A DNA stretch of 64,000 nucleotides from Dorea_D sp963559605 (GTDB lineage Bacteria; Bacillota; Clostridia; Lachnospirales; Lachnospiraceae). The notes beneath the pieces are model-generated. The model was given only the letters and a program-made list of their open reading frames with translations, was not told where the DNA came from and did not search any database. The stretch is from the NCBI GenBank assembly GCA_963559605.1, contig CAUWLL010000012.1, positions 3,716 through 67,715 on the forward strand, written 5' to 3'. The position numbers were made by a program, and so were the translations under genes. The number at the start of each line of letters is the position of its first letter. The stretch's first letter is position 1. Below, piece by piece: positions 7,876 through 16,331 of this stretch.

Positions 7876-8557
7876 GGCGGGAGGATTGACGGCTGTTACA
7901 GCATGGCTTTACTATCGATCGCTGTGGGCATTTCCGGTATTACTTCCGTTTTGGATATGGAATTATAAAAGTATGGAAAAAGACTGTATATATAAGAAGA
8001 AAGCAGAGTTTTTAATACAGTTTAAAGAGATGATCCAGAGCATGGCATCGGCGCTTAATACAGGATATTCTGTGGAAAATGCGGTGAAGGAAACACAGAA
8101 GGAACTCCGGCTTTTGTATGCAAAAGACAGTTTGATTTCCTTGGAAATGGCGGTTATTGTGCGGCAGCTTCAGGTTCAGATCCCTATGGAACAGGCTCTG
8201 GAAGAGTTTGCAGAGAGGGTTCGGCTGGAGGATGTGAAAAATTTTTCCGCAGTATTTTCGGCGGCAAAAAGAAGCGGCGGAGATATGATCGCCATTATTC
8301 AGAACACGGTAGAACAAATGAGCGGCAGAATAGAAGTAAAACGGGAAATTGATACGATACTGGCTGCGAAGCGTTATGAATTTAAGGTGATGTCGGCAAT
8401 TCCCTATATCATTATTGCGTATATGAGTCTTAGTTTTCCGGAATTTATATCTTGTCTGTATGGAAACATCATAGGGAGCGGGGTGATGACGATATGTCTG
8501 GTCGTATATATGGGCGCATGTGCGCTTGGTGCAAGGCTGGTCGATATAGAAGTCTGA
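7769..8557 (+). CDS. tadB: TadB inner-membrane platform protein
   Basis: A 262-residue protein with a type II secretion F (GspF) domain at about residues 95-215 (FKEMIQSMASALNTGYSVENAV, FSAAKRSGGDMIAII). Hydrophobic segments flank it, near residues 40-65 and at the C-terminal end. TadB and TadC form the membrane platform on which the pilus is built. I chose ATG 7769 because AGGAG lies 6 bp upstream; the start lies inside the end of tadA. The frame is open further upstream. Confidence 0.88.
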   Translation: MGRFKEFGENKKSLHTPKNYWKQGIYAREKLLMQVKAGGLTAVTAWLYYRSLWAFPVLLPFWIWNYKSMEKDCIYKKKAEFLIQFKEMIQSMASALNTGYSVENAVKETQKELRLLYAKDSLISLEMAVIVRQLQVQIPMEQALEEFAERVRLEDVKNFSAVFSAAKRSGGDMIAIIQNTVEQMSGRIEVKREIDTILAAKRYEFKVMSAIPYIIIAYMSLSFPEFISCLYGNIIGSGVMTICLVVYMGACALGARLVDIEV

Positions 8558-9759
8558 TCGTAGCATTGGTACTCCTGTTTTTGGTGGGGATGGTCTTAGC
8601 GGCAACAGACTATGGAGAATCCCGGAAAGCGATTGAAGAAGGACTTGTGCGTAATTCTTATGGAGAGGGCAGCAGGACAGAACAGTTAGAGGTATCCGTA
8701 GGAGACGAAGAGGAGGCAGAGGTACAGGTAGAGGTGTCAGAGCGCGCGTATAAGGAGGCAGAGGTACAGGCTCTGTTTGACAGATGTAAGAAGAAGCTGG
8801 ACAAGCTGATTTTGGGCAGGAATCAAAGCCCTGACAGAATCCGGTCGGATATGGAGCTTGTCACGGAGATTCCGGGAGAGCCGATAGAGATTACATGGGA
8901 ACTGTCTCGATATGATGTTATGAATATTTACGGAGAGCTTCAGGAAAAAGAGCTGACAGAAGAAGGAACGCTTGTCACTTTGACAGCAATACTTGGTTAT
9001 ACACGGGAGCAGGAAAAACAGGCAATTTATGAGTGTACGGTTATGGTATTTCCACGAAAGCAAAGCCCGGCAGAGAGACGGGCGGGCGAAGTGAAAACGG
9101 CTGTTGAGCAGGCAGACGAAAGGACAAGAACGGAAGAAATCCTGCCACTGCCGGAGAATGTATCGGGCAACACAGTAAAATATTATCATCCTATGGATGA
9201 CCGGGGATTGATATTGATGGCGTTGGCAGCAGTGACCGGGGTTTTATTGTATGTGATGGAAAAGCAGAATGCAGGAAAGGAAATGCAGAAAAAGGAGCAG
9301 CAGATGCGCTTGGATTACCCGGAGGTGATCAATAAATTTACTTTATTTTTGGGGGCAGGAATGACCGTCAAGCGGGCGTGGAAAAAGATCGTATCCGATT
9401 ATGAAGAACAAAAAGAAGCATGGGGAGAACGGCAGGTGTATGAGGAGATGAAGATTACCTGTCACGAGATGGAAAGTGGAATTACAGAGTCCGAAAGCTA
9501 TGAAAGATTTGGCAGGCGGTGCGGACTACAGGAGTATGTACGGTTTGGAGCGTTACTTTCCCAGAATCTGAGAAAAGGAACAAAGGGGCTGGGGCAGATA
9601 TTAAAGTTGGAAGCCATACAGGCATTTGAGGAACGAAAAGCCAGAGCGAAAAGACTGGGGGAGGAAGCGGGAACAAAACTTTTAGGTCCCATGTTCTTGA
9701 TGCTGGCAGTGGTTTTGTTCATTGTAATTGTTCCGGCATTTATGTCTGTGCAGTTTTAA
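8494..9759 (+). CDS. tadC: TadC-like platform protein with an N-terminal membrane-anchored extension
   Basis: A 421-residue protein. After a transmembrane segment (LIVALVLLFLVGMVLA, about residues 18-35) comes a Glu-rich, probably extracytoplasmic region of about 200 residues. A second membrane segment at about 230-250 is followed by a GspF-type domain (LFLGAGMTVKRAWKKI, LLSQNLRKGTKGLGQIL) and a final hydrophobic helix. The extension makes it longer than a usual TadC (about 300 residues). Overlap with tadB is 64 bp if ATG 8494 is the start; the ribosome binding site is weak, so the start is uncertain. Confidence 0.82.
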   Translation: MSGRIYGRMCAWCKAGRYRSLIVALVLLFLVGMVLAATDYGESRKAIEEGLVRNSYGEGSRTEQLEVSVGDEEEAEVQVEVSERAYKEAEVQALFDRCKKKLDKLILGRNQSPDRIRSDMELVTEIPGEPIEITWELSRYDVMNIYGELQEKELTEEGTLVTLTAILGYTREQEKQAIYECTVMVFPRKQSPAERRAGEVKTAVEQADERTRTEEILPLPENVSGNTVKYYHPMDDRGLILMALAAVTGVLLYVMEKQNAGKEMQKKEQQMRLDYPEVINKFTLFLGAGMTVKRAWKKIVSDYEEQKEAWGERQVYEEMKITCHEMESGITESESYERFGRRCGLQEYVRFGALLSQNLRKGTKGLGQILKLEAIQAFEERKARAKRLGEEAGTKLLGPMFLMLAVVLFIVIVPAFMSVQF

Positions 9760-9784
9760 AAATGATAAGAAGGAGGTATTTCGT

Positions 9785-9961
9785 ATGTGGAGATTATATT
9801 TCTTGAAACGTTTTTGGAAGGAAGAAAAGGGAGTCGGCGTTGTGGAGGTTATTTTGATATTGGTGGTTTTGATCGGGCTGGTGTTGATTTTTAAATCGCA
9901 GCTTACCGGTTTGGTACAGACAATTTTCCAGAAGATTACCAGTGAAAGTTCGGGGATCTAA
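9785..9961 (+). CDS. Flp1-like type IVb pilin
   Basis: A 58-residue protein with a short basic leader (KRFWKEEKG) and a long hydrophobic helix beginning GVGVVEVILILVVLIGL, then a short polar tail. The Gly before the hydrophobic stretch and the Glu six residues on (G-VGVVE) are the class of prepilin cleavage site. It matches the Flp1-like family and is likely the major pilin subunit, processed by the prepilin peptidase encoded downstream. AGGAGG lies 5' of ATG 9785. Confidence 0.87.
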   Translation: MWRLYFLKRFWKEEKGVGVVEVILILVVLIGLVLIFKSQLTGLVQTIFQKITSESSGI

Positions 9962-9965
9962 TGGA

Positions 9966-11330
9966 ATGAAGAAAGGAGAAGTTACCGTTTATCTGAGTCT
10001 GGTGTTTATTCTGTTGCTTTCATTTGTGGGAGGCATCATGGAGGCGGCATCGGTGCAGATGGCAAAAAGCTATCGCAGAGCGGATGTGAACCGGGGGATA
10101 GAGTCTGTGTTTGCAGAGTATCAAAAAGAGCTTTTGAAGGAATATGACATTTTTGCACTGGACGGCAGTTATGAGACGGGCAAATATTCGGAACAGAATA
10201 TAGAGAAACGTCTGGGGTTTTACGGAGCACAGGATATGGAGCATTCGGTTAAGAAGATCGAGTTTTTGACAGACCATGGTGGAAAAGCCTTTTATGAGCA
10301 AGTGACAGCGTACATGCAGCATAGGTACGGTGTTGATGCACTGAAGGATAAGACGGGCATGACGGATGTGTGGAAAAGCCAGCAGGAGCAGACACAGGAT
10401 TACTTAAAGCATGAGTCGGAAAAACAACAGGATCTGGATGCGCTTCTTCAGGAAAATGAAGGAGCGCTTCCTGAAAAAGACAATCCGATCGCCCATGTAG
10501 AAAAGCTGAAGAAGTCGTCTTTTTTGAACCTGGTCATGCCGAAAACGAAAAAAATTTCTGAAAAGAAGATAGAAGTAAGTACCGTAGTGTCTGCCCGAAA
10601 GAGGAATCGGGGATACGGAGATTTTTCGGAAGTATCCAAGAAAGACGAGACACTAACTTCTCTTCTTTTCGGGGAATATCTGCTGGAACATTTTGAACAT
10701 GCGGCAGGAGAGCTGGGAAAAGGTGCGTTAGATTACGAGCTGGAATATATTTTGGAGGGAAAGGAAAGCGATCGGGAGAATCTGGAGGCTGTGGCAAAGA
10801 AACTTCTGCTTCTGAGATTTGTACCCAACTATGCACACCTTCAAAAAAGCAACGCGAAAAAGGCAGAGGCGGAAGCAATGGCTCTTGCTTTATGTTCAAT
10901 ATTGGCAATACCTGCAATTACAAAGGCCGCGGCACAGGTGATTCTTCTTGCGTGGGCATACGGAGAATCTGTGATGGATGTCAGATCGCTGCTCAATGGC
11001 AGTAAAGTACCTCTCGTAAAATCGGAAGAAAGCTGGCAGTTATCTCTGGCAGGACTTTTAAAACTGGGAGAATCAGGGGATTTGAATGACGGAAAAGATG
11101 CCGGAAACGGACTTCCCTATGAAGAATATTTGCGGATCCTTTTGTTTTTAGAACAGAAGGAGAATATAGGGATCCGTGCACTGGATATGATCGAGCAGGG
11201 GTTAAGGACAGAACGCGGACTTACATTCTTTCGGGCAGACTTCTGCATCAGTAAGATAGAGGTCGCAACAACCTGTAATTTACGCAGAGGAGTTACGTAT
11301 CGCTTTCGAACATATTTTGGATACAACTAG
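9966..11330 (+). CDS. DUF5702-like protein of Tad loci
   Basis: A 454-residue protein with one N-terminal hydrophobic segment after a KKGEVTVYLSLVF pseudopilin-like start, then a long soluble part. It resembles the DUF5702 proteins that accompany Tad genes in Firmicutes; the function is not established. The N-terminus (short basic leader, Gly-Glu, hydrophobic helix) suggests it may be inserted or processed like a pseudopilin. I chose ATG 9966; GTG 9942 is an alternative. The gene is coupled to the pilin gene. Confidence 0.7.
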   Translation: MKKGEVTVYLSLVFILLLSFVGGIMEAASVQMAKSYRRADVNRGIESVFAEYQKELLKEYDIFALDGSYETGKYSEQNIEKRLGFYGAQDMEHSVKKIEFLTDHGGKAFYEQVTAYMQHRYGVDALKDKTGMTDVWKSQQEQTQDYLKHESEKQQDLDALLQENEGALPEKDNPIAHVEKLKKSSFLNLVMPKTKKISEKKIEVSTVVSARKRNRGYGDFSEVSKKDETLTSLLFGEYLLEHFEHAAGELGKGALDYELEYILEGKESDRENLEAVAKKLLLLRFVPNYAHLQKSNAKKAEAEAMALALCSILAIPAITKAAAQVILLAWAYGESVMDVRSLLNGSKVPLVKSEESWQLSLAGLLKLGESGDLNDGKDAGNGLPYEEYLRILLFLEQKENIGIRALDMIEQGLRTERGLTFFRADFCISKIEVATTCNLRRGVTYRFRTYFGYN

Positions 11331-11408
11331 GGGCAAAGACAGATGCCTTTTCGGCATATACAATCCAAGATGAATAAAAAAATACAAGAAAGGAGCTGGA
11401 TTCGTTCA

Positions 11409-12209
11409 ATGAATAATTATAGATTCCCCTCAAAACCTGTCAAACGTTCAAAGTCCGGGAAGGCATCTGTCTTTGCCTCTGTAAAAGGAAGTATTACGGT
11501 GGAGGCGGCGATGGCAGTGCCGATTTTCTTCTTCGCAGTAGTCTGTCTGTTTTATCTGATGGAGATCATGGCAGTGCAGACTGCTGTGAGGAGCGGCTTA
11601 CAATATGCGGGAAAAGAAGTTGCTGAGGAGGGGTATATAAAACGGATGCTTTCGCCCTCTGAAATAGAAGCGGATGTAGTAAATGCCATTGGAGCAAAGC
11701 GGCTGGAAAGAAGCATTGTGGCCGGCGGCAGCGGCGGAATTGATTGCAGCGCCTCCCGAACGTCGGCGAGAACAGGAATCGCAGAGTTGCAGGCGGTTTA
11801 TCATATCCGTGTCCCGATTCCGATGTTTGGAATTCCGCCTGTCGCTTATAAAGAACAAATCAGGGTGAAAACGTGGACCGGTTATGAAAAGAGCGGGATT
11901 GCCGAGGATTCTGAGACGGTTTACATTACAGAGACGGGAGTGGTCTACCACAAGGACTATCACTGTACTTATCTGGATCTGTCTGTTCGAATGGTGTCGT
12001 CGTCAGAGCTTGCAGACCTACGAAATCACAACGGCGGCAAATATCACCCTTGCGAGCGATGTAAGAAAAGTTCGGGAGGTGTGTACATTACAGATTATGG
12101 AGATCGTTACCACAGTTCTCTTTCGTGCAGTGGATTAAAAAGGACGGTTTATGCAGTTCCGGTGTCGGAAGCAGTAGGAAAGGGGGCATGTTCCAAGTGT
12201 GGACGGTAA
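11409..12209 (+). CDS. TadE-like pseudopilin with tandem Cys/His-rich C-terminal modules
   Basis: The N-terminal part has the TadE signature KGSITVEAAMAVPIFFFAVVCLF. The protein then carries about 110 residues of pseudopilin-like domain and a C-terminal tail with two copies of a module: VYITETGVVYHKDYHC ... YHPCERC and VYITDYGDRYHSSLSC ... CSKCG. Each has a YH, a following Cys and a final CxxC, suggestive of metal binding or disulfides (inference). The start is uncertain: ATG 11409 has AGGAG 13 bp away, and upstream ATGs at 11370 and 11343 are in frame. It overlaps the prepilin peptidase gene by 22 bp. Confidence 0.75.
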   Translation: MNNYRFPSKPVKRSKSGKASVFASVKGSITVEAAMAVPIFFFAVVCLFYLMEIMAVQTAVRSGLQYAGKEVAEEGYIKRMLSPSEIEADVVNAIGAKRLERSIVAGGSGGIDCSASRTSARTGIAELQAVYHIRVPIPMFGIPPVAYKEQIRVKTWTGYEKSGIAEDSETVYITETGVVYHKDYHCTYLDLSVRMVSSSELADLRNHNGGKYHPCERCKKSSGGVYITDYGDRYHSSLSCSGLKRTVYAVPVSEAVGKGACSKCGR

Positions 12210-12628
12210 GCAGAAGTATTTGTCTGGCAATTTTGGCTGTTTTATCTGTGTCAGATGTGAGGAAAAAGAAGGTTTCGGGAAAGGTATTGTTGATATGGGG
12301 ATTTTGTACGGCAGCCTATCAGCTGTTATACAGACCGCTTGAGCTTTGGAGTCTGGCGGGGGGAGTTTTGACGGGAGCCTTATTCTTGGTCGTCAGTAAG
12401 GTTACAGGCGAAAACTTTGGTTACGGAGACAGCTTGGCAATCTTGATTCTGGGAACATATGTTGGATTTCGGGGACTTTTGAGCATATTGGCGGTAGCAT
12501 TTCCTCTGCTGGCGGCAGTGTCTATGGTGACGCTGTGTATAAAAGGGATGAACCGGAAAAGTACCCTTCCTTTTTTCCCCTTTTTGGCAGCCGGGTATTT
12601 GATCAGTTTGTTGACAGGCTACCTATAA
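12188..12628 (+). CDS. tadV: Prepilin peptidase (A24 family, TadV/CpaA-like)
   Basis: A 146-residue multispanning membrane protein that cleaves the leader of the Flp pilin and pseudopilins. Both catalytic aspartates are present: SDVRKKKVS near residue 20 and GYGD near residue 80, the GxGD motif. AGGGGG is just upstream of ATG 12188. No N-methyltransferase domain is present, as usual for TadV. Confidence 0.88.
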   Translation: MFQVWTVSRSICLAILAVLSVSDVRKKKVSGKVLLIWGFCTAAYQLLYRPLELWSLAGGVLTGALFLVVSKVTGENFGYGDSLAILILGTYVGFRGLLSILAVAFPLLAAVSMVTLCIKGMNRKSTLPFFPFLAAGYLISLLTGYL

Positions 12629-12643
12629 GGAGGCGGATAGAAG

Positions 12644-13078
12644 ATGGATAGAAAAGAGACAAGAATGTTAAAGGGAAGTATGACGGTGGAGATGTCTTTT
12701 TTGATGCCGCTCATTTTATTTCTGACGATGAACTGTATTCTGGCGGTGTTTTACTTTCATGATAAAAATGTCATATCTGCGGCAGCCTATGAGACGGCAG
12801 TTGTGGGAAGTACAAAGGCAAGGGTGCCGGACGGAGTCACGCCGGGAGAATTGGAGGCATTGTTTCGGGAGCGGACGAACGGAAAATGTGTATTGTTTTC
12901 CGGCAGTCATGCAGGGGTGCGTGTGGAGGAAGAGAAAGTTATTGTCACAGCGACAGCAGCAAAGGGGCGGTTTGCCCTCCATATTGTGAAAACTGCGGCT
13001 GTAACAGAGCCGGAGAAATTTATTCGGGATAAACGCAGGATTAAGGAGGTCATAGATGGAGCGTCGGATCACAATTGA
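12644..13078 (+). CDS. Second TadE-like pseudopilin
   Basis: A 144-residue protein starting with a short basic leader and the TadE-type helix MLKGSMTVEMSFLMPLILFLTMNCILAVF (given here in full only as its hydrophobic start), then a small soluble domain. It is expected to be a minor pilin processed by the peptidase encoded just upstream. AGGAGG precedes ATG 12644, and its last codons overlap the following DUF6382-like gene by 23 bp. Confidence 0.78.
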   Translation: MDRKETRMLKGSMTVEMSFLMPLILFLTMNCILAVFYFHDKNVISAAAYETAVVGSTKARVPDGVTPGELEALFRERTNGKCVLFSGSHAGVRVEEEKVIVTATAAKGRFALHIVKTAAVTEPEKFIRDKRRIKEVIDGASDHN

Positions 13079-13790
13079 AGAATCAGTAGTTTATAAAGAA
13101 GATTATCAGATGAGGATGCTGGGAGAGAATGAAATAGAGGGCTTGCTTTCGGTACGCGGAAGAGGCATGAATGGGTATAGTTGTTATGATTTTGACGTCA
13201 GTGGAAAAATATCAATGAAAGCAATGTATGCAAGAAGTGAAATAACATTAAAAGATATAAAGGCATTTCTTCTGGCTTTGCGCGAGGTTTTGGAAAACGT
13301 AGAGGAGCATTTGCTAAACATGCACCGTATATTGTTGAAGCCGGAGTATATTTTTTATGAGGAGGAGCGGTTTTTCTTTTGTTATTATCCACTGAAAACA
13401 ACAGAACTTTGGGATGATGCTCATGAGCTTATGGAATATTTTGTAAAACGGGTAGACTATACGGATAAAGATTGCGTGAAAATTGTATTCATGCTTCATA
13501 AGGAGACAATGGAGGAAAATTATAGTTTGTATAAAATTATCGATGAGTGTCTGGAAGAACAGGGAAAGGAGTCTGTTCTAAAAACGACGGAACAGACAGA
13601 GTTTTTTGAGGAAGAAGAAAGGGGATATGACAGGAAAGATCATGACTGGATTGCAGAGCAGGAGATGGGAACAGTGATCATGGAGGAGATGGATAACATG
13701 TGGCTTCCTGTGCAGAGGTTTCTCAGAAAACATAAAAAGCCCAGATGGGGAGAGTGGGATGGTCTGCATATTGAGGAAGAAGAATTATAA
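13056..13790 (+). CDS. DUF6382-like protein associated with Tad loci, without an FHA domain
   Basis: A 244-residue, acidic, soluble protein. It resembles the DUF6382 domain that in many Firmicutes Tad loci precedes a FHA phosphopeptide-binding domain. Here the protein ends with an acidic and basic tail and no FHA-like sequence is visible. Function unknown; its position between the pseudopilin and the adhesin suggests a cytoplasmic regulatory role (inference). Confidence 0.65.
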   Translation: MERRITIEESVVYKEDYQMRMLGENEIEGLLSVRGRGMNGYSCYDFDVSGKISMKAMYARSEITLKDIKAFLLALREVLENVEEHLLNMHRILLKPEYIFYEEERFFFCYYPLKTTELWDDAHELMEYFVKRVDYTDKDCVKIVFMLHKETMEENYSLYKIIDECLEEQGKESVLKTTEQTEFFEEEERGYDRKDHDWIAEQEMGTVIMEEMDNMWLPVQRFLRKHKKPRWGEWDGLHIEEEEL

Positions 13791-13824
13791 AGAAAACAGG
13801 TGACGAAAGAAAGGAGAGCGATGA

Positions 13825-16191
13825 ATGGGAAAAGGGACGGAAAAAGGAAGGAAGAGAAAGGCAGGACTGCTTTTGGGGATGTTGGCAGGAGTGCTGCTTC
13901 TATGTCATTCGGTTCCGGTGTTGGCAGCCATGACAGTAGAGTTTCATGGCTATGCGAAGTATGGTGGAATAAAGTGCGGGAAATTTACGGTAGACGGAAA
14001 GACTGCATTTTGTATGGAACATCAAAAAGTGACCCCTATAACGGGAGTGCCTGTCAAGAAATCAATTTACAAAAATGCAAATGTAAAAAAGGTACTGTAT
14101 TACGGGTGGAAAGGTCAAGAGCAGTGGAGCGGATTTAAAAGCGCTACACAGGGCATTGTGTGTACATCGCTGGCGCTTAGTTATTATTATTCAGGAAAAG
14201 ATACGGTTGGCTTTAAGATCGGAAGCAGTACAGATTCAAAGATAGGGCTTTCTAAGTTCTTAAAGTATCTGAAAGGGAAAAATGCGCCGACTACAAGCAT
14301 GAGTTTCAGTAAATCCTCCGTTACCGGCTATGCAAGCGGAAAGCTGCAGCGTACGCCGAATCTTAAATTTACGGCAGATAACAGAAATTATGTAAAAGTT
14401 AAATTGCCGGACAGTGTAAAGTTGGTAAAAGTGAGCGGGAAGGTAAGCGGAACTACCGGGAGTGTTAAGATTTACGGAGGCGCAACTTTTTATCTGACGG
14501 CTCCGCTTACTTTAAAAAGCACATTCAAAACGGGAAATCTAAAAGGTTCTATGAAGGAATATCAGTCTATTGTCTTTAATACTTCTATAAAAGGAGTTCA
14601 GAAGCTGGTACAAACTGCTGTAAAAGATTCGGTGGAAACCGCTGCATTTACAGTGAAGTGGGGCGTACCGTCAACAGATATAAAAATCACGAAAGAATTA
14701 CTGAGGTTAAACGGCATAAAAATCCGTGCGGGGGCAGGAGTGAAATTTCAGGCAGTCCATAAAGAGACCGGGAAAAAGGTAGTGTTCCAGACGGATAAAA
14801 ACGGAATCGCCCGGACGCAAAATAAAGCGTTAAGTGCAGGGACGTGGACGATTACTGAGATTTTGCCGCCTTTGGGATATAAGGCAGCGGCAAGCTTTTC
14901 GGTAGAGCTTGTGGGTAAAAACGTTGAAAAAACAGTTGTAAATAAAGAAATTCCAAGAATTAAAGTTTATAAAAGAGATGAGGAGAACGGAACATTGCTG
15001 GCAGGGGCGGTTTTTAAAGCCAGACATAAAGCGACACAAAGCGACATCAAATGGAAGAGGGACGACGGAACAACATTCGTTGAATTCCAGACAGACAGCA
15101 GTGGTTCTGCCACACTTCCGTACGCAACGACAAAACCGTCCGGTGATTCCCGGGTGAATGTATTGAAGGCAGGAACTTATGAACTGGTAGAAGTGACACC
15201 TCCTCCGGGGTATGCTGCCAGAGTAAAGGAATTTACAATACCTGCTGGCTGGGATGGAACAGCTCCTCTGGAAGTGACTTCAAAAAATGATACAACGAAA
15301 GTGAAAATATCGAAACGGGAAATTACCGGAGAGGAAGAACTTCCGGGCGCACATTTAAAAGTAACCGATAAAAACGGAAAGGAAATCGATGCTTGGGTAT
15401 CTGCGGAAAAACCGCATATCATTGAAGGGCTAATAGAAGGCGAAACATATATACTGTCGGAAGTGACTGCCCCACCGGGATATTTGAAATCACCGGATAT
15501 AGAGTTTACAGTGGCGGCGGGAACAGATATAAAAGAGCAGGAGGTTGTGATGTATGATGAAAAAAATGTCGTAGAGGTTGAAAAGAGAGCGGCGGACACC
15601 GGAGAGCCGCTGCCGGGATGCGAACTCCAGATCATTGCGGCAGATGATACAAATCCGATCTATAAAAAAGGAGAGATTGTGGAAACATTCATTACAACAG
15701 AAGAAAATCGGAGAAAAGAAGCGCTCCCGGCAGGGAAATACATATTACATGAAGTGTCTTGTCCGGAGGAATATGAGCTGGCAGAGGATGTAGAGTTTGA
15801 GGTTACTACGGATACGACAGAGGTGCAGATGGTTGTTATGGTAGATGAACTGAAAATAATTCCCGAGGAGGAACCCGAGGAGCCGCCGAAGGAGCCGCCG
15901 GAAAAACCCGAAGAACCACCGAAAGAGCCGCCGGAAGAACCTGAAGAGCCACCGAAGGAGCCGCCGGAAAAGCCTGAAGAGCCACCGAAGGAGCCGCCGG
16001 AAGAACCTGAGCTGCCACCGGAGGAACCGGAAAAACCGAAAGAGCCAAAGAAGCCGGAACCACCGAAAAAAGAGCCGCCGGAGATTGTCAAAACAGGTGA
16101 CGCTTCTAATATAAGACTTCTGGGATTGTTGATGGCGGGGTCACTGGCCGGGATGACATATATCATGAGCCAGATGCGAAGGCGGAGATAA
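13825..16191 (+). CDS. Sortase-anchored adhesin with a thioester-type head and four SpaA/Cna-B-like domains
   Basis: A 788-residue cell-wall protein. A signal peptide ends near residue 34 (PVLAA). The head contains FCMEH (Cys63) and TQGIV (Gln109), the spacing and context of thioester adhesion domains whose Cys-Gln bond can react with host proteins. Four Ig-like SpaA/Cna-B domains follow, starting near residues 285, 376, 491 and 580; several keep the EVTPPPGY/EVTAPPGY-type strand that holds the isopeptide Glu. A Pro/Glu/Lys-rich stalk (about 678-753) leads to a KTGD sorting motif (756-759), a hydrophobic helix and an RRRR tail. AGGAG lies 8 bp before ATG 13825. Being last in the Tad operon suggests joint expression with the pilus. 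Confidence 0.85.
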   Translation: MGKGTEKGRKRKAGLLLGMLAGVLLLCHSVPVLAAMTVEFHGYAKYGGIKCGKFTVDGKTAFCMEHQKVTPITGVPVKKSIYKNANVKKVLYYGWKGQEQWSGFKSATQGIVCTSLALSYYYSGKDTVGFKIGSSTDSKIGLSKFLKYLKGKNAPTTSMSFSKSSVTGYASGKLQRTPNLKFTADNRNYVKVKLPDSVKLVKVSGKVSGTTGSVKIYGGATFYLTAPLTLKSTFKTGNLKGSMKEYQSIVFNTSIKGVQKLVQTAVKDSVETAAFTVKWGVPSTDIKITKELLRLNGIKIRAGAGVKFQAVHKETGKKVVFQTDKNGIARTQNKALSAGTWTITEILPPLGYKAAASFSVELVGKNVEKTVVNKEIPRIKVYKRDEENGTLLAGAVFKARHKATQSDIKWKRDDGTTFVEFQTDSSGSATLPYATTKPSGDSRVNVLKAGTYELVEVTPPPGYAARVKEFTIPAGWDGTAPLEVTSKNDTTKVKISKREITGEEELPGAHLKVTDKNGKEIDAWVSAEKPHIIEGLIEGETYILSEVTAPPGYLKSPDIEFTVAAGTDIKEQEVVMYDEKNVVEVEKRAADTGEPLPGCELQIIAADDTNPIYKKGEIVETFITTEENRRKEALPAGKYILHEVSCPEEYELAEDVEFEVTTDTTEVQMVVMVDELKIIPEEEPEEPPKEPPEKPEEPPKEPPEEPEEPPKEPPEKPEEPPKEPPEEPELPPEEPEKPKEPKKPEPPKKEPPEIVKTGDASNIRLLGLLMAGSLAGMTYIMSQMRRRR
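15862..16083 (+). repeat. In-frame Pro/Glu/Lys repeat tract encoding the adhesin stalk
   Basis: About 220 bp of degenerate direct repeats encoding alternating EEPPKEPPEKP and EEPPKEPPEEP units. The base period is about 36 bp (12 residues) and pairs of units form a 72-bp superrepeat. Units are multiples of three, so recombination would lengthen or shorten the stalk without a frameshift. Confidence 0.85.
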
Positions 16192-16200
16192 AAAATAAAA

Positions 16201-16228
16201 TTGCGGGAGACGGAAAAAGTGATATAAT
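16201..16228 (+). promoter_or_regulatory. Candidate promoter of the rhomboid gene
   Basis: TTGCGG at 16201-16206, 16 bp, TATAAT at 16223-16228. A second TATAAT occurs at 16287-16292, closer to the gene, and could be an alternative -10. Confidence 0.45.
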
Positions 16229-16331
16229 AGAATCAAGTAGTTATAAATATTTTGCAAAGAGGCATTACAGAGACTCTGTCTTGTGTTATAATACCAGAAA
16301 GTAAAGAATATAGAAGAGAGATGGATCCTGT

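Noticed and set aside
13800..14138. 112-codon frame overlapping the adhesin start
   Set aside because: It is in a different frame from the adhesin, covers its signal peptide and has no family features.
15660..16166. Minus-strand Gly/Ser-rich open frame opposite the Pro-rich stalk
   Set aside because: It is the mirror of the proline repeat tract; composition follows from the plus-strand coding repeat.
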